The position numbers were made by a program, and so were the translations under genes. From Eopsaltria australis (taxonomy: Eukaryota > Chordata > Aves > Passeriformes > Petroicidae): 64,000 nucleotides of DNA. The stretch spans positions 3,720,001 to 3,784,000 of the forward strand of contig JAVTVJ010000072.1 of assembly GCA_034509425.1 (NCBI GenBank). The letters are read 5' to 3'. Numbering within the stretch: the stretch's first letter is position 1; each line of letters opens with the position of its first letter. Below, one piece after another: positions 42,076 to 54,045 of the stretch. The notes below the pieces were generated by a model. That model had not been told where the DNA came from. It saw only the letters and a list, made by a program, of their open reading frames with translations, and did no database searches.

Positions 42076-42921
42076 GGGTGATTAAGTCCTTATTAATAGA
42101 TCTGCAGCTTGGCATATCACAATTCCCATTCTACTGAAACAGTTATTTATATTTCAAGTAAAGATCGTTAAGGTCTTGGATTCTGCTTCCTTTTTCTTGG
42201 TGGAAATTTTCTTTTCTACATACCCACTCTTGATAAATAATCTTCAGTCTCATATTTCTATGATGCATTGTAAGGAACAACTCTGATCTAGACAGATAAA
42301 ATCTTCAGTTATTGAGGTAAAACTTCAGCTAATAGCAGCTTCCAAATCTTACCTCTAAAAAAGCATTTTCATGATGCTTTCAGCTCCATCAGTACTGTTT
42401 TACAACTTCTCAGGGAGTGTAAGTAATCTACCTACTCCTGTATTGCAGAAGAGAGGCAAAGAAGCAAATTTCAATTATCAAAAGTTTACATGATGAATCT
42501 GTACAACTCACTGGGGAAAAAAAGGTGAAGGACTTGGCAATTTGGAGTATTTTGCTGACGTCCTACATAAACCACTACTCCCACACATCTTCATTGTGCT
42601 CCCACTGCAAATGCAAGTCGACTGAACTCAGAAAACATTGTTACAATAATAATCATCATAATACAGAGAAGATACAAAAAATTGTATTTCTTGATCAGTA
42701 ATTTATGATCCACTCATTTCCAGGGATTATCAACTTCAGAAATCACTAGGTTCTTACTTGTTTCAATCTATTGGTCCTAGAAGATGCAGATATATTTTAC
42801 CAAGTGCAGAACAAAGCAAAAAACCAAACAATACCTACCTGATTTATGTCCCCCTTAAAAAACTTCATAAACCCAGCAGAGATAAAGTAAAATTCAAGAA
42901 AAAGTTCTCTTTTTTGTGGTG

Positions 42922-43060
42922 TCATAGAAAAATTTAAGGAGGAAAAGCCCTACAGAGGTGATCTAGCAGGACTGACTGATATTAAAATGAGTTACCTGGG
43001 GCTTTGTCCAGCCAGGTTTTTACAGTTTCAAAGGATGGAAATCTCACTACCAGACTAGAG
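42922..43060 (-). mobile_element. CR1 LINE 3' end fragment, minus strand
   Basis: The plus strand begins TCATAGAAAAATTTAAGGAG GAAAAGCCC and continues GAGGTGATCTAGCAGGAC, then GCTTTGTCCAGCCAGG and TTTCAAAGGATGGAAATCTC ACTACC. The order fits a reverse-complement CR1 3' end. It is among the more diverged copies. Confidence 0.62.
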
Positions 43061-46014
43061 CACTTGTATCCCAGTGCTTAACAACTCATAATTCCTAACG
43101 CTCACACCCACACAGCACATGCATCTCCCATAACCTTCCATTCCTTGACAATTCCCTCTCAACAGAGAATTGGGAGGAAAACAGCAAACCATTTTGTTTG
43201 TCCAGTGTATCAGGAACAGGTCAGAAAACTGTTGCACAAACCTGCTCTGTTATCCCTTAATCTGAGGGGCAAACACATCTGCTGGGCTGCCTGGCCTCCC
43301 TCCAGGGCCTTTGTGAGGACTGATCAAACCCTGCACTTGCAGCTGGGAACCTCAACACTGCTTTGCTCATCTACAGAAGACTGCATGCACACGTATGAAT
43401 GACTGATAGAATAATCTTGTATTTTGTTCCTGAGTCTGCTAAGAAATTTCCCCAAGAGAACAGAGATTATTTGTTGATCATCTACAACTACACAGTAAGT
43501 GATACTCGAGTGACTCTTACGACCTGGACATGCAAGCCTTAACAAGGGTGAGATTACACCTACTCATTTTGGTGCCTGAAATCAGCCAGATGCATTCAGT
43601 GGCAACCCTGAAGGAGTGGATGTAGCCCATCTGAAGATTCAGCTTTTCTTCTCTGGAAAGGAGGAGCACGAAGCAAGAAATTTGCTTACAAAGGTTTTCT
43701 CAACAGAACACGAATGGAGGATCAGCACCAAAGTTTTCACTAATAAAAAGTGGAAATTTTAGTACAGATGTTACAGACTTGGTTTAAACATTACTTTCAT
43801 TCTCTCACACTAAAAATCCTGTAACAGGAGCTCCTAAATCCTGTTTGGTTTAGGTCTGAATATGAGCCAGTAAAGCATTTATTTGGGAGCCATGTTTTAG
43901 TAAATCCAAAAATCTACCTACTGTTCAACTCTAAGTTACTGAAGCAGGGAGCAGCTTGCTGCTTCGTAAGAATTCACATGAGAAGAACATGTCACATTTT
44001 GGTGGAAAAGGGGAAAACAGCTGCCCTTTGTCTTTCCTGACCTCACACAGAGACATGCACATCATCAGTATACGCTGCACGTGAGCCATTCAGACTTTCT
44101 TTTTATACTCAGGCAACAATCTGTCAATAGAAAAGGATTATGAAGTAAAAGCAAATGCTTGGAGAATCCTTAACTGATTTGAAACCAAAAGGCTACTGTG
44201 GCATAGGCAGCTCTAAGCCAAAACTTTTGCAGTAGCACAACACTGAGAACTGCAACCAGAACGTTAGACAGGCACTATCAGTTAAGGTTCTGAGGCATCT
44301 TCTGGTATTTTTCTTCACACATCTTTGTAATCTCCAAGCTGTTTCTTTTCAGGCTTCTCCTCTAAGACTAGTTCCAAAACCCTCTTTTTTTGGTGCATCT
44401 GCTTTCCACAATGCTTCAAGCCCCAATCAAAACAGTGGAAGTGCACAAGAGCAACCACCTAATCAATGGCTCTGTCATGTCTTTCAATTGAAGGGTTCAG
44501 GTCATAACTTTTGTTTAGTCCAGGTATTATTAAATTTATAACCAGACTATACTGACAGCAGTCAGCAAGCAGGCAGCCTCTTGTCCTTGAGAGCACAGAA
44601 GTTGATACATTTACTTCTCCACACCTGTACACTGAGTGATCAGTTGCCTATTAGCTCACAATGTAGGCTTTTTTTTGTACCCACAAATGATGAAGAGCTC
44701 CCATTTCTTGAAGGCGTGCTGTATTCCAGTGCTACTCTGACTATTGCTGTGCCCATTCTCAAGAGGCTGTTCCCATGGAAAGAAACAGTGCTGAACCAGG
44801 AACATGGTACCAGTCACATTTGTCTTCTTACCCTGCCCCACTGCACAGGAATGGAGTTGCAGGGAAAGTCCAGTGCAACACTGGCATTGACATCTCTTGT
44901 GAACAGGAATAGATTACAACTGCGCTCCTTCTATGATGGACTCTCTGGGTCCCAGAGAGTTTCAATTTGCAGTCTCTTCCATCTACATCTGAAATCCATG
45001 ACTAGTTTTGCCTAGGAACAGTGAACAAAATAGTCACTAGGGCTGGGATCAAGGGGATATCTCAGATTTTTATCAGAGAACAAGGGTTCAGGGGAGCACT
45101 AATGCATTAAATGCAGACTACTAACACGGATAGATAGTTGAGCAGAATCTGTGGGAAGAATAAAGCAAAATAATCATCTGGACAGAAAGAGGGAAAAGGT
45201 GGAGTCTAGGACAACAGAAGTTACAAAATCAATGCTGCTGCACTTAGATGTTTTCATCTGCAGAGATTATGTATCTCTGTCAGCCATGTCCCACTGTCTG
45301 ACTTGACAGAAAAAATAATTGTTATTATCCCAGCTACTACTGAGTAGTTATTATTTTCCCTTCCCACCACCTCTCTGCTTTTCTCCAGCAGATACTCATG
45401 AAGACTGACCAAGTACCACAGACCTCTCTGATTGTCAATCCCTAGCCCCATACTGCTGTCTGTTAAAAACAATTCAGTTCCCTTTCTCAGCGTTCAGAGA
45501 TTTATACTCGTCCCTTCCAAAGACTTATTTAAATTTTGAACTCGAGTCAGCTGCTGACATTTCAGAGTCCTCTCAGGGAGTTAACACAACTCAGCGAAAG
45601 ACAAGATACATCCAATCTTTGAGGAGGCTGAAACCTAGATGAAGATTTTGAAAGGAATCCAGAAACTAGAGGGAAGGACTAGAAAAAAAAAAAGTTAATG
45701 AAAAGTTAAGGTATGCCAAGGAATCAGTCAGTTGATCTCCTCTTGAGAACACTGTGGGAACTACCTCCAGCTCCTCTGCTTTCTCATCATTGAGTGATCA
45801 AATTGACAAATACAAAAGTAACACCCATGCTCATTACTCCCTTCAGAAAAACATCACCATCATTTGAGGGCACCCATCCACCTTTCAAACTCATTCTGAA
45901 GGTGCTCAGTATGAACAATTTAAAGCAGATATTCAAAGAGTACATCAAAGAATGGGACAAGGTCAAGTGTCACTTTATCCATTAAGTTTCCCATTAAAAA
46001 AAAGTACAGAAGAG
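43061..46014. other. Intergenic sequence just downstream of TENT4A
   Basis: Unique sequence with no recognisable repeat or exon. A 144-codon frame at 44581-45015 plus starts at a non-ATG codon and has no known domain. Confidence 0.55.
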
Positions 46015-46030
46015 TGACTGGTCTCCAAAG

Positions 46031-46036
46031 TTTATT
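46031..46036 (-). terminator. Poly(A) signal AATAAA, likely distal end of TENT4A mRNA
   Basis: TTTATT on the plus strand reads AATAAA on the minus strand. About 25-35 bases downstream lies a T-rich element (CTTCTGTACTTTTTTTT), as expected for cleavage and polyadenylation. No further TTTATT was noticed between here and 45490. Confidence 0.55.
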
Positions 46037-46381
46037 AAAAATCAAAGAATAGAAAACTTTACATAAAAATATGTCAATTTTAGCTTCCACATAGTTGTCC
46101 ACACAAAAAATTTAAACATTTTTTAAACCTGTAGCACATAACCACAGTGATAGCCAGGCCAATTCATTTGGTTCACCATGACTGAAGTGTTACATGATAC
46201 CACTTTTCAAATGAGTTTTGCTTTAAAATGGACGCTAGTATAAGACACCAATTAAAGCCTCTGAAGGCTCTTTAATGTAGTTATGCTCAATATTGCTAGT
46301 GTGTGAAGACTAAGCAGTACAGGCTCATGTAACAGCCCTTAGATATTATTTATGAATCAGCTCACAATTTTTAGAACTTTT

Positions 46382-46387
46382 TTTATT
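46382..46387 (-). terminator. Alternative, more proximal poly(A) signal AATAAA
   Basis: A second AATAAA on the minus strand, about 350 bases before the distal one. The downstream sequence is less T-rich, so I rank it below the site at 46031. Use of both would give 3' UTRs of about 1.7 and 2.0 kb. Confidence 0.3.
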
Positions 46388-47584
46388 GTGATGAGTCTGG
46401 AGCATTAAGACGAACTTTCTGCAAACAGATATGCACTACTCTAGTTTGGAATGTTGCCCTCTCTCCCCTCAAGGACCTGTTTGTGTTTGACAGATTCAGT
46501 AATAACATGAACTACTTCTGCTTCAAAGGCATACAGCATATTAAAAAGCTTCATGCTTGACACCTCATTTCAATATTCAGATACCAGTTTTAAAACCTTC
46601 TCTATCTGTACACAGTATAGATGTCCTGTTAGCAGGATTCTTCAGCTTTCTTTGCTAGTGGACTTACATAACTTACCTGTAGTTTTCTGTATAGCTTAAG
46701 AACTCTCACTTAAAAAAAGGGAAGTCAGAGGGCATGAGATGTGACCTACTCCCAGGACAACTGTGGTGCTTTAAAAACTCAGGGTTAGGCAGGATGTACA
46801 TTTTTCCAAAAGTTAAAGACAGTGTTTGTCATGGCAATACACACTTGCATAGTATACCTGTATGCATCTGTAAATTAAGTGCCAGCCACTCATACTGTGT
46901 ACAACACTGGGCTGTGCTCTCCTGCAACACATTAAAAGATACTTCTTGTAATGCTTAGAGCAGCTGAAGTACTTTTTATATATTTGCTCTTAACAGAACT
47001 AATGCATACTACTATACAGATTCCTTAATGGAATCAACATATTTCCTTTCTCCACATTCCTTAAGCCGGGTACCTCTGTTTAATAGCATTGTTTCAACCC
47101 AAACATTAACAGGTTACGTTACTAAAACGCATCAAAGCATGTAGTTCACAGCTTTTTAATTCCATATCAGGACTTGGACCAACCTTTTTCCCATTCCTCT
47201 CAAAAGTTTTACTTCTGGTACTACAAATGTTGGATTTGTTGTCTAGTTAAAGAAAATTAAAACTCATTGGTCAGAGCAAGACGACTGATAGAGGCCAGAC
47301 AATGAGCTAAAAAACACAGGGTCAAAATGCTTTGGAGCTTAGTAAATTCTTAAAACTGTAAGCCAAATCGCACTTTCATTGTGAATCAAGAAGCCTCAAA
47401 TATTACCAAATGTCATGTTTATAACACTGCTCAGACAACCTGCCAAAACTATGACCCCAACTTAGATAATGCAACCTGGGAAAGGATCTGTAAATTAAAA
47501 AACCTCTTCCCCTTAAATATAACTTATGTGATAATATGAAATTAAATTAAAAATTCCAAGTTATTGCACAAATCATACCTCCAA

Positions 47585-47592
47585 TATTTACA
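47585..47592 (-). promoter_or_regulatory. Pumilio response element TGTAAATA in the TENT4A 3' UTR
   Basis: The minus strand reads TGTAAATA, an exact match to the PUM1/PUM2 consensus TGTANATA. It lies about 470 bases after the stop codon. An 8-mer can occur by chance in AT-rich sequence, so conservation across birds is what would make it convincing. Confidence 0.35.
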
Positions 47593-48060
47593 CAGAAAAA
47601 AAAAATGGAGCTTGGGAAAAAAAAAACAAACAGGAGAGCAGCAAATGTACTTTTATGAATTCCCAACTTGATTTGCTGCAAAGAAAAAAAAATATTTCCA
47701 AGGGGTTGAAGTTTCCTTTACTTCTAAAATAAAAGAAAAGGAACAGATATAGCCACAGCAAAAAAGCTACAGCATTTGTAAATGTCCTTGCAGTTCTACT
47801 GTCAGAGCTGCTTCGGCACTGAATGAACCATTGTGGGAAGGCAGAAAACAAACTTCCACATTTAATAAGGCTTCACAGATAAGCACAACTACTTCTTGAA
47901 GATGGACTGAACCACCACACAAAGAAACATGCAAAGAAGTCAGCTGCAGATATTTGGCAACACCAATAAAACGATGTGCTGGACGCTGGTCTCCATCCCT
48001 CAAGTCGAGTGGCACTCACTCAGTTTGTCTGAACAGGGAAGGTCATTTTGGCATCTGCCA

Positions 48061-48240
<180 letters not shown>

Positions 48241-51200
48241 CTAAAAAAAAGAAAATAAAATAAGCATTCATTTAGGCATAAAAAGAGCAAATAAAACATA
48301 TATTACCAGTTGTATTTCCTCAACATATAAGTCACTTCCACAAAACACTGCTTGAAGCAACCGGTCTTTTCATGCTTGTTCATTTGTAGCTGTGTGAGTC
48401 CCAAGGCACTAACAGCTTACTAAGTGTTTTCTGAAGAAAATGTCCTGCAAATGAAATGGTGTAGATTTCAAAGCATCTTTAAAACCCTCAGATCTCAGTA
48501 TGAAATATACTCACTGTACAACTCCCTTATAAAACCAGAGAACTTCCACATTAAAAACTAATTGTGACAGATGTGTCTATTTTGGAGTACCTCAGCAAGA
48601 GCATGACCAAGCAAAATACTTAAGTCTTTCAGAAACATCATGGAGAAACATAAGGGCATGATCACATGAGCTGATTGATGCATGGGGAGTACAGGTCTGC
48701 TTTTCCCATAATCTCAAGTCAGTAACAGGCCAACTAAGTACGGCTTGTGAGGACCTTGTAAATCCTGCTGGTCTGATCATCAGGTTACACAGCTCCTAGA
48801 CCATACCTCATATGCAGACCAAGGCAAAACAATTAAGTGAGCAGAAATACAGCATGAGACTTTCTTTGGGGGATCTCCAGTAACTTGGAACAAAAACTGC
48901 TCACAAGGTTTAGTAGCAGTCTGAGTAAACCTACCATACCGTAAGGTACTACAGGCATCTTTATCACTTAATGGCATACAGTAAGTTAACTTAATGCGTA
49001 TGTGCTTAAAATAGATACAAAAGTTTCAAAAGATGAAAGACTTCCTAAATACTGATAACATCACTGCAAACAACCTTTCCTAATGTCTGATAGCAAGAAC
49101 TCAACAGAAAACTGATTACCTGTAACAAAAGTTAATTCTAACCTCAAGTGGTTAAACAGGAACACAGCTAAAATTTGGGACAACTGCTTAGAACACTAAA
49201 GTAGCTACAGGTATTTCATATTCTGTATTTCCAAACAAGTATGATGAAGAAAGAAACGAGAACACCAAGCCACCATTACAATTGTGTGCACAAAACATAA
49301 ACAGTTATTGAAAGCATAATTCCATAAGCAAGATTTCACTGTCAAACTGTAACTAGAAGAGACACTGAGCATCCAGAAAGACAAACTGGTGAAGACTAGT
49401 GCTGAGGAACAACCACAGTTAACTGCAGGGTGGCAAAAAAAACTTAAAAATTATTTTTGAGTTGTACAGTGTCCTACAGCAACCTAATCAACCTTCAACA
49501 TGCAACTTCTAAACTCTCAAGATAGATACACTAAGTGTTATTCTCAGACTACCAGTGGCAAAATAATTCAAGGACAAACAGAAAAAGGAAGTGCAAGATG
49601 AGAATATTTCATTCTTAAGAGACACTACATCCCAAACATAATTTATTGATATACATATCATAAATAGCTTCTAGTAGATGTTTTAGCAAGTCAACAACAT
49701 GATGCTAAGACAAAAATAGAATGTTTTATATTTTTGGCAAGTGGTCCTTCAAGCAAACACACCATCACATTCTCGTGCAAAGTTTTCTAGTTCAGTAAGT
49801 GTATCTGACTCAATTATATACAAACATTTACTTGAAACGACATGAAAATACTAAAAATGACCCTATAATAGTCAAAACACTAAAAGTAGCCAGTCATCAC
49901 AGTTACCCTCAACTACAAGCTGAAGAAAGACAGAGGAAAACTTTAGTATTGCTACTGAACAACCAGAACAAAACTGATCAAGGAGTATACAAACTTCCAG
50001 GAAGCCTATCTCTCCACTTCAGCAGAAAATGTGAAAAATCTATCAACTTCTTCCTCAAGATGAGTGAGGATTCATCAAAAAAAATACTGGGGGTAGGATG
50101 GCAGGTGACCCCAAGATGAGACAAGCAGCACAGCAAGTATGACAAATGCATCTACCTCTATTGTAAAAGATGTCACGCCCCTTGTTTGCTGAAAAGATAA
50201 GCAAACATTCGAAGAATGATTAATAACCTAGCCAGAATGGGAACTCTAGCTTGTGGTGAAGCATTCTGCATTGTCTTTAGGCCAAGATAAAGACTGTCAA
50301 TCTATTGGGGCAGGATCTGAATCCATCAGTCTTACAACTCATCAGCTGAGAGAGGTGCTTAAGGAAAGTTGACTCAGGGACCACTTCAGTCAGAGAAGAT
50401 ACCTTTATATTTACTAGTTCTTAACTACATTTTGTTCACTAGTTTGTTTTTTTGAAACCATCAGCTTTTACCATCCTGCATCTTGTGCTATGGCATTTCA
50501 CAGCTTAAATGAGCATCACATTTAATTTGCGCTTACTACAGGATAATCTATCAGTCCTTGGAGTAAGTAACTTCTTGTCATTCCGTTCTCTTTTTCATAT
50601 ACTGCTGATGACTACACAGACCTAGTTCATATACGTCATCTTGTCCAGGTTGAACAATCATTCTTTCTTCACACAGAAGCAATTCCATGTGTTTGATCAC
50701 TATTAACATCTTTCCCTATTCCGCTTCTATTTGTGTTTTGACTTTCCTCTGATGAAGAAAGAAATGGCAAAATTATACTCACTGTTGGTGCTCTGCAAGA
50801 ACATCTAAATGTCATCTTCACAAGAAACTGTCAGCTCAGGGCCTACCACTCTCTACAAAGTTTAAATTATTTCTCTCCCTCCTGATGCATCACCTTAAAA
50901 GGTCGTTCTGCAATCCTTAAGGTGCTTCAAACCAGCAGCAAACTTCACCAGGCTTCATCCACTGCCTTTTAGACATTAGGCAGCACAAATTCCTGCAGGG
51001 CTTTCCTGGTGAACTCCATCTTTTACCAAAACTGAATTTTTTGTTCCTCATTTTCCAATTAGTTAATAGTTTAAAACAGGACACGTATCATTCACTTAGC
51101 TTCTTTCAGGATCTTTGATAAAAGAAATTTACTTCATGTTTTTGGAAATCTCAAGAGGCTGTACCAAACAGCTTTCTCTCGTGCACAAACTTCTGGACAT

Positions 51201-51537
51201 TCATGTGCTCAGGACTCACACAACCACAGAGATGATGTCTGTAAGCAGATGATGTCTAGAGAGATCAGATAATCCAAAAAGAAAGCCCTTCATCTGTGAC
51301 AGAGAAATCTTTGATTCAGAAGTTTCAACTTCTTTGGATCTATTTCTCCAGATAGAACAATCCCTCCCATCTTAAGGCCATTGATTCAACAACTGAGTGA
51401 TAGAATTGGTTTGGTTTTCAGCTGTGTTTAACAATCTGCTAGATCTAGAGTGAAAACTAAAGAATCCACATTTAAGACAAAGCTGGGAGTGAGGGTAAGG
51501 TGAAATTCTGCATCACATACCAGGTTTAAAAAGTTTC

Positions 51538-51660
51538 CAAGAAAAAAACAATAGAAAAACAAAATAAACAAACAAACACCACAGAACTTAACAGAAAAAA
51601 AACCCAAAAAAAACCAGGGGGGGGAAAAAAAAAAAAAAAAGAAAAAGCCCTAGAAAAAAT
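51538..51660 (+). repeat. A-rich purine tract with G8 and A16
   Basis: About 120 bases are mostly A, with an AAACAAACAAAC patch near 51565, a G8 at 51617-51624 and A16 at 51625-51640. I could not identify a retroposon body upstream for which this would be a tail. It lies in the TENT4A intron. Confidence 0.8.
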
Positions 51661-53804
51661 CTCAAGAAAAGAAATCTGGTTGCAATAGAAATACCAAGTA
51701 ATTATTTGCTAAGGAAACCAAACTTCTATTCTTAAATACTGGCAAATTTACTACACATAACTGCTGACATTTAAAGACTGCCATTATTCAAAAAGAAAAT
51801 TTCTAGCCAAAAATCAATCCCCTACAATTTGAAATAACACAAGTAGCATAACAGAGCTGCAGTCTAAATATAAACAGGCTTCTGAATAGTTTCAGTCTTT
51901 TATTTTGAAGGGTTTTTTGCCTGATAGCATTTCTAAAGTAAGGAGGAAAAAAAGGCAGAAAAATGTTGGCAATAAAGCATCTGTACTAACTTCAAAAGAG
52001 ATTATACATACAGTGCACCAAAATGATTGGTAAGCACAGAAGTAAAGGAAAAGCTCAGAAAAGGCATAAGACAGTTTTTAAAGATCACGTATTTACTATT
52101 TTGTGAAGACTTACACGATTAAGGGCCATGATTGAATCTAGTCTGCAGGTGATCAGACTTGTAATCAAACTCATACACCACAAAATCATTTAATGTGAAA
52201 TACCAGAGTAGTATTCAGAGCTACTTAATGTACCATTAACATTTGAAGTGTCCCTTAAATAACCTAACATGCATTCTCAAAATATTTCACAGTTTGCAAT
52301 ATTTTCAAATTTTCTATTTTAGGCCTGTAGCGCTCCCTTGCTCACTTTCTGAGCTTAACAACATCTGTGAATACACTAAAAATTTTAATTTCTTGTTCTT
52401 TATTTATGAAACAAATTCATTGTTTTGCGGAGAAATAATGGACAATGACCTAACCAACATTTTAGTCACAACTGCATAAGCAACAAGCCAAACATTAGGC
52501 AATCCAGCCTCATTACTTTAGATTAGTTAACAGGATTCTGTAAGATATTTCCATGTGCTACCTGCGTGTGCTCTTAACCTGGTAAAATTTCTATGTGGTT
52601 TAAATTTTTAAGCTGAAGTAGTTTACAATTCAAAGTAAGTTCTTCCAAAAGTTGTTTAGTACTGGCAACCTAGAGAAATAAGGCTCAAAGCACAGCAAAC
52701 AAAGACACTTCTCCTCTTTTTGGGTCCTACAGGCTACTTTCAGCAGGAACTGATAAGATCTTGAGTCCTGAATAGATTTTTATAAAATGAACCGAAACTC
52801 TTTTCTGCTGTTATTAAAAGAGTAAAACAGTATTTTTGGAGACAACCATAAGAACAGCAAAGAAAAGAAAAACCAACATGGGGGCTAAAAAGAGCTTAAA
52901 AGCAAGAAAAACTTTAGATGTTTCTTACTTTCCAACACAAGAGAACTGGAAAAATTTAAGCTACAAGGGAGCAGACTGTATCAATCCTTCATATCTTATT
53001 TCACTTCATTACAGGCTACTGACAGAACTGCCACACAAAGACCAAGGCTCTCTTCACCTTTCTCAACAGGTTGGGCAAGACTAGTATGAGCAGCTCCAAG
53101 ATAAACCAGTATCTGAGAGAGCAGAGGGCCTCAGTAGAGAGCACCATCAGCACCACAGCAAATACTGAACTACATTATGGTAAAAAAAGCAGAATGACAC
53201 ATGAAATAAATACCCTTTTTGATCTTGTCACTACTCAAGTTTCAAAACTTAGGGGCAAGAGTCAAAACAATGCTACCAGAAGACAGAACACATACTGCAA
53301 CTTTGCGGCTGTTGTGACATGGGCCATGAAGTGTATCTGCATACTTGTCACTACAGGGAACAAGAGATAATAGCTTTTTTAGCACAAAGCTGACAGTTTC
53401 AGACCTTAAAGAGAAATCTTACCTCATTGAGAATTCTCACTTTTGATTTGAAACAGAAAAACTATTACTACAGTAAGAAAAACCCTTTCCAAGTGATGAG
53501 GAGATACCAATACAGTACACGTGAAAAAGTCTGCAGAGGAAATGCATATATGATTATTCAAATCAATCTCAGTTTGTGAGCAAAAATCTCATTACCAGAC
53601 ACTGAAAGATAAAGGAGTACTATGCAAACAAAAGGATGGTATGATTTTTACATTTCCATAAGTCTTTTGTTTATGGTGTGTTTGTTTATGTTTCTAAGAA
53701 ACAACTATGTAGACTTTGTCTTTCCTGCAACTCAAAAAGCACTCAGGAAGCAACCACCAATGTGGCCAGAGGATCTCATACAGTCCGATAAACATCTAGA
53801 CTGG

Positions 53805-54045
53805 ATGTTTATATTGAGACCTCTGGAGATCACATAATCCAACATTCTGTTGTAAACAGAGTTAGATTAGGTTATCCAGGGTCTGGTCAGGCTAAGTCAG
53901 TTTCCATACCTAGAAGAACACCACATAAAGACTGTGCATATACAGGACAACCCAGACAGAAAATCTCTAGCACTGTTTTCAGCTGAACAACATCAGAAAC
54001 TCAGATACACTTTTTCCTTAGGAAAGGAAATAAACATCATCTTCT
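53805..54045 (-). mobile_element. CR1 LINE fragment inside the TENT4A intron
   Basis: The plus strand reads ACCTCTGGAGATCACATAAT CCAACATTCTGTTG, AGTTAGATTAGGTTATCCAG GGTCTGGTCAGG, and later TTTTTCCTTAGGAAAGGAAA. These are reverse-complement CR1 landmarks in order. It lies in the same orientation as the TENT4A transcript. Confidence 0.6.

Larger units (their letters stand above)
32704..42921. other. Non-coding stretch with scattered repeats
   Basis: It contains the CR1 piece at 34654, the possible MIR at 35755, the poly-C run at 36757 and the triplet inverted repeat at 42043. The minus frame at 32670-32966 is discussed as a finding. No exon could be supported. Confidence 0.55.
46015..48060 (-). 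other. TENT4A: TENT4A 3' untranslated region (predicted)
   Basis: The minus strand after the stop codon has no recognisable repeat for about 2 kb and ends just past an AATAAA. I take this as the 3' UTR. It contains a perfect Pumilio-type motif TGTAAATA at 47585-47592 and several ATTTA pentamers. Small open frames on either strand here, such as 47767-48015 minus, are untranslated sequence read by chance. The end is inferred from the poly(A) signal; RNA reads would fix it. Confidence 0.6.

Noticed and set aside
44581..45015. 144-codon plus-strand open frame
   Set aside because: Non-ATG start and no recognisable domain; likely chance.
52836..53370. Two overlapping plus-strand frames of 82 and 99 codons
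   Set aside because: They lie antisense in the TENT4A intron, are Lys/Ser/Thr-rich as expected from AT-rich sequence, and show no domain.
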